Below are positions 22,071 to 28,731 of a DNA stretch of 28,731 nucleotides, one piece after another; the stretch's first letter is position 1, and the number at the start of each line of letters is the position of its first letter. The notes below the pieces were generated by a model. It did not search any database. It saw only the letters and a list, made by a program, of their open reading frames with translations, and had not been told where the DNA came from. The translations under genes and the position numbers were made by a program. Origin of the DNA: Welwitschia mirabilis (taxonomy: Eukaryota > Gnetophyta > Gnetopsida > Welwitschiales); the NCBI GenBank assembly GCA_051453625.1, contig JBOZIK010000001.1:151851011-151879741 (forward strand), written 5' to 3'.

Positions 22071-22082
22071 GCTCTGATATCA
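22071..22082 (-). other. Primer-binding site of element D (initiator-Met tRNA)
   Basis: On the minus strand TGATATCAGAGC lies three bases after the 5' LTR end ...GTTACA. The plant initiator-Met tRNA 3' end pairs with TGGTATCAGAGC, so one G-to-A change separates the two. It fixes the element's orientation. Confidence 0.8.
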
Positions 22083-22085
22083 AAA

Positions 22086-23896
22086 TGTAACATTCTAATT
22101 TTCCATCACTACAAGCTTAAACTTCATAAATGCATTTATGAAATATTTAAGCCAACAATTCTTAAATGAATCTATAACTATGTCAAAAATACATTATTAT
22201 GTAATTTTAGAAGGTAAATAAGATTAAAAAACTCATTTAATGTTTAAATACATATGAAAATAAATACTTCTTTATTTCCAAAAAAGGTCAACTATCATAT
22301 TGATATTGTATCTCAAAAGTCAACCACAATATATAATAGATTTCAAGTTATAAGGATGAATAAATCACTTCATTTTAACAATTTATCATGCACAAGTGGA
22401 AATAAATTAGCATTTTGAAACATCCTTTTTGGCAAGACAAATCAGCATTTTTTGTGCTCTAATCAACCATCTATTAAACACAAATAGGATGATGTAAGAA
22501 CTATAACCTTCATAGTTCCTAGTATAGTCCATGACAAGGTTTTAAGTAAGGGGCTTTCCACATAATAAAATTAATAAGGCAAAAATAAAAACTTCAAAAG
22601 ATGAGTATTATTACAATAATGATAATCTTATGCTCATGAAATAATAATAACTAATTTATAAATTTTTCATATATTTTTAGTTCCTTTTAACACCTCATTC
22701 AACGATTTGTGAATTTCATATAATGTTTTCATATTCTCTTACTTCACTACCTCTGGTGATCTATGAAATACATTACCTCATTCTATAATCTATAATTAAT
22801 CTAATCAATCTCACTATCTCATTTAATGGTCTATGTGTTCTTACATTCCACTTTCTCATTTGACAATCTATGGAATACTCATTTTCATAAGATCATAAAA
22901 AACCAAGGCATCGAGAGAAATATGAAAAAGTATATCAATGGAACATAAAACTTAATAAATAACTTGGATTTTGATTCAAGAAAATATCATCAAGTAGAAG
23001 TAGTAAAAGCTAAGATTCATATCTATGAATGCATTTGATCAGTATCAATATCACATACATCTAGCTTTATTACCAATATTTTTAATAAAGATGAATGCAA
23101 CAGAGATATAAAAAAGGAATGCTTATAAGAAAAAGATCAATAAATTTTAAGAATCAACTAGAACCATACAAGAATGATACAAAAATCATAGAAATCATAC
23201 AAGAATGAAATGAAGAACTATAAACCATACAAGAAAGAAATTAAAAACCATAAATCATACCTAAATGAAAATGAAGATTCAAAAACTCCCAAAGATTCTA
23301 AGGCTTAAAGTTTTAAAGGATTATTCAAGATCCAAGGTTTAGTAGTAAAGGGTTATCCAAACATAAAAGTGAGAAGAAAGAGGAAAAAGGGTCTTATTTA
23401 TAGCTAAGGTTTAGTGGAATATCAGGGGTTATGAAAATATGAAGAAAAAACATTATAAAGGAGGATGATCGAGGTGGTGAAAGTTTGTAAAGATTCAATA
23501 AACACCTTATTTCATTCCTTGCCAAGCCACTAGGTAAATTTATATTTTAGTAATAAGTAATAATTATTATCATGCAATTATTACAATAACAAGTAATTTT
23601 CAAAAACTAGATAAAAGCTATTTTCTAGTTCAACTAGATAAAGTGCAGTAGTTATAATAATTTAACCACCAAGAATCATAATGGAATTTTACTAAGAATT
23701 TATAACAAGTGTAATATTATGACCACTAAAAAATATAAGGGACTAGAGTACAAAATTTCGATGATAAAATTATGCCAATGGAAATTAGGGAATAAATACG
23801 TGTCATAATTAAACTTTCTTGAGGCTTCATAACAAAATTACTTTAATTTAAATTTTTATTTAATTTCTCTAAAAATTTAAAAGTTTAGATGTGGCA
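22086..23896 (-). repeat. 5' LTR of element D
   Basis: The 1811-base LTR reads TGCCACATC...GAATGTTACA on the minus strand. It is about 88 bases longer than its partner; one difference is an additional unit of the CTCATTT-(T/A)ATGGTCTATG repeat around 22771-22840 (four units here, three in the other LTR). The TATA box at 23391-23403 is CTATAAATAAGAC. The obvious divergence from 13468-15190 suggests an old insertion, since both LTRs are identical when an element integrates. Confidence 0.85.
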
Positions 23897-23902
23897 CATC
23901 CC

Positions 23903-24380
23903 TTATATACCCTTTTGCTAAAAAGAATTTAAAACAACATCTTATTAGATGGATCCTTATCCTTCAAGAATTAGATTTAAAAATTAAGGATAAGAAAGGC
24001 TTTGATAATGTTATCACAAATTACCTTTTATGCATATTTCTAATTTAATTTACAAACATCTTTACCTATTGATGATACGTTTCCTAATGAACATCTCTTT
24101 TTAGTTAAAGAAACATTCTAGTTTATAGATATCACCAATTACATCTGTAAAACTATTCCTTCTACTTGGATCATCAAAGATAAAAAGAGGTTTTTGAGCC
24201 AAGTTAAATATTTCTTCTAGGATAGTCCATATCTTTTTAAATACTATCCAGACTAATTCATTGTAAATTTATCCCTCAAACCATAGTTTAAGACATACTT
24301 AAATACTATCATTATGAGACTTATGGGGGATACTACTGAGCTAACAAAACTACAAAAAAAAATCCTCCAATATACTATTT
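23903..24380 (+). pseudogene. RNase H tail and integrase zinc region, resumed after element D (element C)
   Basis: The sequence resumes as FAKKNLKQHLIRWILILQ, LDLKIKDKKGFDNV, then DDTFPNEHLFLVKETF, DKKRFLSQVKYFF, DSPYLFKYYPD, the usual RNase H tail, linker and start of integrase in Athila-like pol. The family's LSRL box after KDKKG is degraded. A stop occurs inside the KYFFWDD-type motif (TAG for TGG at 24219). The HHCC zinc-binding residues are only partly readable. The reading frame and order fit a single pol with 12429-13427. Confidence 0.8.
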
Positions 24381-25191
24381 ATTGACCATCAATTTTTTAT
24401 GACTCCTATCTTTACTATAAATATTCTGATAATTGTTAAAGATTAGGAATCTTTTCTCATAGACAAAAGATTTTTACAAATGTCATCCTTATTGTTGAAT
24501 CCTTTGATGTATGGGAAATCAATTTCTAAGGCCCTTATCCATAATTTAATGGACATAATACATTCTTATTTGTATCAAATATATAATTAGATGGGTTGAA
24601 TCTTATGCTTAGTAAACAAATGATACTAAATCAATAGTTATATTATTTAAAGAAAATGTCTTAACTCATTTTGACTGTCCACATGATTCAATTAGCAATG
24701 GAGAAACATACTTTTATAATAAAATATCCAACAATCTTATCACTAAATACAGAGTTACACACAAATTTGCAAGACCTTATCACCCATAAACAAGTGGCCA
24801 AGTTAAGGTTACAAATAGGAGACTTAAGAAAATCCTTTTAAAATTAATAAACTTAACACAAAAAGACTAGTCTTTTAAACTTAATGATGTCTTATGAGTA
24901 TACTATACTACTTATAAAACATCCTTAGGGATGTCACTTTTTCAATTAATCTACAATAAGGCATGTCATTTATCTATGAAACTTGATCATAGGAATTATT
25001 AGTCAATTAATAATATTAACTTAGACTTAGAGATTACAAAGAAAAATAAGGTCATACAACTCAATGAACTAGACAAAATTAGAAATAACACCTATGACAA
25101 TAGGAAAATAAATAAGAATAGGATGAAGAGGTTCTATGATCAAGGTATTCTTAGAAAAACTTTCTAGAAGGAAGAACTATTAGATTATATA
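24381..25191 (+). pseudogene. Integrase core and C-terminus, cut off by element E (element C)
   Basis: Core motifs are present: FDVWEINF-x-GPYP, FKENVLTHFDCPHDSISNGE, YRVTHKFARPYHP, TSGQVKVTNRRLKKIL, then SLGMSLFQLIYNKACHLSMK and LNELDKIRNNTYDN. All three members of the D-D-E triad are changed, each by one G-to-A step: asparagine at 24521-24523, asparagine at 24697-24699 and lysine at 24805-24807. The last two positions are separated by 35 residues, the canonical spacing, so the assignment is solid. Coding sequence stops at RKTF-x-KEELLDYI, just where B has VLLYN, because the E LTR starts at 25192. Confidence 0.88.
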
Positions 25192-25327
25192 TGTCAATTG
25201 ATGTCAAACTATTATCTTTTATCTGGTGCAAAATGTTATATCTTGTGTGCAGATGAAATTCATTTTTTGCAGGTAAAAGAATTAGACTAAAAATACACCA
25301 AAAACTTACTGAGCTATTTTAACCTTT

Positions 25328-25630
25328 AGTGGGGGTTGACTAGATCCTAAATGGATTAACTGGATCCACACCTGAAGCTATCATAAGAAAAATGGGCTAA
25401 ACCCAGAGGGGTGAACCTAATTTTCATAGGGTTAACTAGATTTAAGGAACTGACAAGCAATGGTCCCAGACTAAGAGAAAAGGATTTTACTAGATTCTCA
25501 TGGGATTGACCAAACCTGAGAAGGTAATATACCATAGATCCAGACTAAGAGGTAAGGGATCAATTGAACCCAAGATGGGGTTGACCTAGCTCTCATGGGG
25601 TCACTTAGAATTTTGTGGGGTTGACCAAAT
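25328..25630 (+). promoter_or_regulatory. Cluster of TTGAC words in the E LTR upstream half
   Basis: TTGACT at 25336, TTGACC at 25506, 25581 and 25621, and decayed TTAACT at 25356 and 25432. TTGAC(C/T) is the core bound by plant WRKY factors. Whether these ever acted as an enhancer is inference; they also belong to a simple internal repeat. Confidence 0.4.
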
Positions 25631-26032
25631 GGCATGGAAAAGTAAAATTTCTAAACATTATGTATCCATTACCTAGCCATTAGTTAGCTATTTTCTAGTT
25701 GTTTGTAATCGTTGGAGGCACAATTCATTTGTAATAAACCCTAGTATCCTCTATTATATTATTAATCTAGAGATCTTTTTTTGATATTGTTCTTATTCAG
25801 CATAATCATTGTGAATATGAAAGATCATACTATACTTTCATTGGAGTATCATTATATTGCTTCACATCTAATTTGGAATATCAATCATTGGTACAAGAGC
25901 TTCATTCAAATTAGATCTAAGAGCTTTATCATTGTGATCTATTGAAGAAGAGCTCCATTCATTATACTACTATAGAACATATGATATCTAGGTAATCAAG
26001 GCCTCATCACATCACACTCACTGCTTTCAGAG

Positions 26033-26095
26033 GTTGAGACTTAGCCTATAAAAGTCAATTATTAATATTGAGACTTAGATTATAAAAAGTCTACT
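26033..26095 (+). repeat. Direct repeat with TATAAAA words in the E LTR
   Basis: TTGAGACTTAGCCTATAAAAG (about 26034-26054) is repeated as TTGAGACTTAGATTATAAAAA (about 26071-26091). Either could be a TATA box, but SIRE-type LTRs have similar words in the transcribed part, so a promoter role is uncertain. Confidence 0.6.
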
Positions 26096-26418
26096 TATAA
26101 GGATTAAAGGTAAACATGGTAAAACCTATAGAGTAACAGAGATCTGAAGTTAAGCTTGTGAAGAAGCTGATTATTGAGAGTGGAGTAGGGAATTTCTCGA
26201 ACCACTATAAATTCAGCATGCATCAAATTTGGTAGTTTGTTCTTTTCTGTCTTTTTGGTTCTTTACTTGCAGTTTTTTATTATTTCATGCACATTCTTGA
26301 TTTCACTATTTTCTTATGCAAAATGTGATTAGATAGTTTTAATTTTATTTTTCACATAAGTTTTTTCAAAGAACCTATTCATCCCTCATCCCTCTTTAGG
26401 GTTTTCAATCCTATCATT

Positions 26419-26430
26419 TGGTATCAGAGT
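26419..26430 (+). other. Primer-binding site of element E (initiator-Met tRNA)
   Basis: TGGTATCAGAGT lies two bases after the LTR end; eleven of twelve bases match the complement of the plant initiator-Met tRNA 3' end. It confirms that 25192-26416 is a 5' LTR and that E is on +. Confidence 0.9.
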
Positions 26431-27140
26431 AAGGTTAAGTTATTTTCTTAGATCTTAACCGATCTAGACTTAGAACCCTTAAATGACTATTATCCTTAAT
26501 GAATTTTTTAACGTGACCTCTCTAGATACTTGTGCCTTTATCTATTTTCTGTAGATAGTATATGTTTATATTTTTAAATAAATTATAGTAAGAAAAAACT
26601 CATAGGGATCAAGTAAAAGAGACAAAAGAAATGCTCCAGAACACGATAGAGAAAGAAGACTCTCTTTTATGGCTTTTATGCCACCATTACAGAATGTGCC
26701 AAACTCTTTAGTCCATGATGATGATGAAAAGGGAAATGAAGGTCAAGATGATTTAGAAGACACTTACCAAAAGTTATATTAAGAGTGTGAAAAATTAGCC
26801 AAAAAGATTAATGACCTAAATAAGGTTATGAAATCCCTCACCAAGGAAAAGAATGATTTGGAATCAAGTTTTGAAAAAGGAAAATCTAAAAATGCTGATC
26901 TTACTTTGTAGGTAAAAGATTTATCATATTTTATTAACAAGTTTTCAAGTGGATCTATCAAATTGGAATAAATGCTTGGAGTTTAGAAATCAATTGGAAA
27001 TAAATCAGGTATTGGGTTCATCTCACAGAAACCTCAAGCATAGCAAAATTAGGTAACCAATTATGGTAATTTTCTTTCAAAGCTTACTTATCATTTCTAT
27101 GGAAAAACAAGTAATTTAAAACTCATGTGTAATGCTAGAC
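26431..27140 (+). pseudogene. Copia/SIRE gag remnant with coiled coil, N-terminal part missing (element E)
   Basis: Gag should begin soon after the primer-binding site and run several hundred codons. Here only about 150 bases of unrecognisable sequence precede a gag C-terminal part: a basic stretch (SSKRDKRNAPEHDRER), an acidic stretch (DDDEKGNEGQDDLEDTYQKL), a heptad-rich helix (INDLNKVMKSLTKEKNDLES), then KLE-x-MLGV-x-KSIGNKSGIGF, a hallmark of SIRE-like gag. A zinc knuckle with exact C-x2-C-x4-H-x4-C spacing lies at 27089-27130, but its residues read Y, Y, N, C. So the capsid region is deleted and the knuckle is dead. Stops occur at 26779 and at several sites after 26900. Confidence 0.75.
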
Positions 27141-27560
27141 AGAGTTTATTTCTAAGAAGGATGTATCACTTAAGTCTAAGAGGACTATGTAAGTTAAAGC
27201 TAATGATCTTAAAAGTTTGTTGATTCAAATAGCCTTAAAAGTATTAAATAGCACAAGATGATATCTTGATAGTGGATGTTCAAGGCACATGATAGGAGAC
27301 AAATCTAGATTCAAACATTTAAACTACTTTAATGGAGGAGAAGTAACTTTTGAAGATAACAAAAGAGCAAAAATAGAAGGCATTGGAAGCATGGGTAGAA
27401 GTAACCTTCCTAGAATTAATGAAGTTTTATATATAAGTGGTTTAAAGCACAATTTATTGAGCATTATTTAAATTTGTGACAAATTTCACAAATTAGTTTT
27501 TGATAAATCAAAATGTAAAATTGTACATGAAAATCGAACAATGTGATTCTTAAAGCTAGT
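27141..27560 (+). pseudogene. Copia-type aspartic protease remnant (element E)
   Basis: The active-site block reads YLDSGCSRHMIGDKSRF with an intact D-S-G at 27268-27276, followed by GGEVTFEDNKRAKIEGIG and INEVLYISGLKHNLLSI, in the family's usual order. The tryptophan normally before YLDSG is a TGA stop (27259-27261). The open piece 27289-27471 covers most of the domain. The copia order gag, protease, integrase, RT is followed. One frameshift between about 27540 and 27560 separates it from the integrase frame. Confidence 0.88.
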
Positions 27561-28500
27561 AGAATAAATAATGTATATAGCATATATCAATCATTTTCTC
27601 CTTGTTATTTCTCAAATGTTCCTCAAGATGATTTATGGCATATATGTTTAGAACATATTAATTCTGACTAATTCAAAATGATTATTCGTAAGAATATCAT
27701 TAGAGAAATTCTTAAGATAAACATAGAGAAATAAGGGTTGTGTAATTCATGTCAAAATGGGAAACAAATTAGGACCTCTTATAAGAGTAAAACTCATATT
27801 TCCACTTTAATGCCATTATAAATTATTCATATAGATTTAGTTGGACCTACTTAAACTTGAAGTCTAGGTGGAAAATATTATTTTCTTACAATGATTGATA
27901 ACTACTCTAGATATACTTAGATAGCTTTTTTGTTCAACAAGTTTGAAGCTTACAATAATTGGGTTGAAATTTGCAACAAAATCCAAAATGAAAAAGGTTA
28001 TATCATAAAGAAAATAAGATGTGATCATGGTGGTGAATTTGAAAATCAATTCTTTGAAAAATTCTACATTGAAAATGGTATTGATTACTAAGTTTTAGCT
28101 TCAAAGACACCATAATAAAATGGTATAGCTAAAAGAAAGAATAGAGTTCTTTAAGAAATGGCTTAAACTATGCTAAATAATAGAGAAGTACCTAAATCCT
28201 TTTGGGCTGAAGTAGTCAGCACAGCATGTTATATTATTAACAGGGTTTATCTTAAACCTGATACTAATAAAATACCTTATGATCTATGGTATGGAAGACA
28301 ATCAAATGTGTCATACTTTAAGGTTTTTAGAAGTAAATGCTATGTCCTAAAAGGTAGAGAACACTTGAGAAAATTTGAATCAAAACCTAATAAAGCCATC
28401 TTCTTAGGATACTCAACAAGAAGTTGAGCCTACCGTGTTTTCAACAAAAGAAGATTAACAGTTAAAAAGTCAATAAATGTGCAAATTGATGAGATTAACC
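27561..28500 (+). pseudogene. Copia-type integrase remnant (element E)
   Basis: The GAG-pre-integrase zinc site is readable (LWHICLEHINSD, then CNSCQNGKQIRTSYKSK), with both H and both C kept. The core reads IIHIDLVGPT, YYFLTMIDNYSRYT, QNEKGYIIKKIRCDHGGEFEN and NGIAKRKNRVL. The two aspartates are present (27834-27836, 28023-28025), but the glutamate is lysine (AAA, 28131-28133), exactly 35 residues after the second aspartate; GAA to AAA abolishes the D-D-E triad. The open piece 28170-28427 carries FWAEVVSTACYIINRV and FLGYSTRS, and after one stop (TGA, 28425) AYRVFNKRRL. About ten stops, many CAA/CAG-derived, but nearly a single frame. Confidence 0.9.
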
Positions 28501-28731
28501 CAAAAGTAAGTAACATAGATGAAGGAAAAATCATAACCCCAAGTATTTCCACATCGAATGAAGGTGTTATTGAAACAAATGAAGTTCAAGTAAAAGAAGG
28601 AACATTGAAAAAGCCTAAACTTCTAAAAGATCATTTGATAGAATCTGTCATTGGAGAAGTTAACTCAAAAGTAAAAACAAAAGGTTCAATGAAAAATTTG
28701 TATGCCCATGTCTTTTATGTTTCAAAGATAG
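28501..28731 (+). pseudogene. Copia hinge between integrase and RT, cut by the window edge (element E)
   Basis: A hydrophilic stretch follows in the integrase frame without stops, ending with LKDHLIESVIGEV, KTKGSMKNLYAHVFYVSK. This corresponds to the H-P-x-x-x-I-I-G-D and TRS-S-L-R-N segment that precedes RT in SIRE-like pol. RT, RNase H and the 3' LTR should lie to the right of the window. Confidence 0.75.

Larger units (their letters stand above)
13428..23902 (-). mobile_element. Element D: large LTR element without recognisable genes, LARD-like, minus orientation
   Basis: The two LTRs (13468-15190 and 22086-23896) flank 6.9 kb. Orientation comes from three signs read on the minus strand: LTR ends TGTCACATTC and GAATGTTACA; a near-perfect initiator-Met tRNA primer-binding site TGATATCAGAGC directly downstream of the 22086-23896 LTR; and a purine-rich tract AAGGGATGGGAAAA directly upstream of the 13468-15190 LTR. 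Such ends are common in plant Ty3 elements (Tekay/Del type), but no gag or pol is visible on either strand. The element splits RNase H of C; the candidate target duplication is TAATA (13423-13427) and TTATA (23903-23907), one mismatch. Short internal-type extensions lie outside both LTRs (13428-13467 and 23897-23902). Confidence 0.8.
25192..26416 (+). repeat. 5' LTR of element E (Ty1/copia, SIRE/Maximus-like)
   Basis: The LTR begins TGTCAATTGATGTC where integrase C breaks off and ends TTTTCAATCCTATCA directly before a primer-binding site, giving 1225 bases. The start, the GTTGCAGGT-like stretch (TTTTTGCAGGTAAAAG, 25265-25280) and the CCCTCTTTAGGGTTTTCAATCC end are typical of SIRE-like copia LTRs. 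The first half has repeated GGGTTGAC(C) words and a 74-base-offset duplication (CCAGACTAAGAG at 25466 and 25540). Near the end a TATAAAA-containing segment is duplicated (26033-26095). No second LTR is in the window, so its age cannot be judged. Confidence 0.85.

Noticed and set aside
13468-23896. Element D in plus orientation
   Set aside because: The tRNA primer match and the polypurine tract are found only on the minus strand and at the positions required for minus orientation.
26419-26430. tRNA gene
   Set aside because: Only the 12-base match to the tRNA 3' end is present; there is no cloverleaf, and it sits next to an LTR end as a primer-binding site. The same holds for 22071-22082.

Overview
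The window looks like nuclear DNA of a flowering plant. It is AT-rich and holds no recognisable host gene, but it is packed with decayed long terminal repeat (LTR) retrotransposons of plant lineages: Ty3 elements of the Athila/Tat type, a large Ty3-like element with no visible coding capacity, and a Ty1/copia element of the SIRE/Maximus type. The species cannot be named from the sequence. Four N runs (670, 979, 28 and 10 bases) are assembly gaps.

I read the layout as a nest of five elements, A to E. C, an Athila-like polymerase remnant on + (12429-13427 and 23903-25191), is the oldest visible host. Three later elements interrupt or bound it. B (4985-12428) enters at the start of C's reverse transcriptase (RT). 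D (13428-23902, in minus orientation) splits C's RNase H. E (from 25192 to the window edge) cuts off C at the integrase C-terminus. A (1-4984) in turn sits inside B's RT and shares its LTR and non-coding spacer with B. The 5' parts of A, B and C are off the left edge or lost; the 3' part of E is off the right edge.

Region by region: 1-1144 is A's gag remnant, protease and a short pre-RT remnant; 1145-3154 is A's post-pol spacer; 3155-4984 is A's 3' LTR; 4985-7327 is B's RT, RNase H and integrase; 7328-11395 is B's spacer with a degraded third ORF at about 9607-10800; 11396-12428 is B's 3' LTR; 12429-13427 is C's RT and part of its RNase H; 13428-23902 is D, two 1.7-1.8 kb LTRs around 6.9 kb with no recognisable genes; 23903-25191 is the rest of C; 25192-28731 is E: 5' LTR, primer-binding site, truncated gag, protease, integrase and hinge.

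All coding regions are broken by stops and frameshifts, and most catalytic acids are changed, mainly by G-to-A transitions as expected from deamination of methylated cytosine. The most interesting points are that A lacks the coding modules B still has while keeping the shared cis-acting regions; that D resembles a large non-autonomous retrotransposon derivative and carries internal-type sequence outside its LTRs; and that A and B entered nearly the same spot of two related RT genes. I found no CRISPR array, tRNA, rRNA or intact cellular gene.
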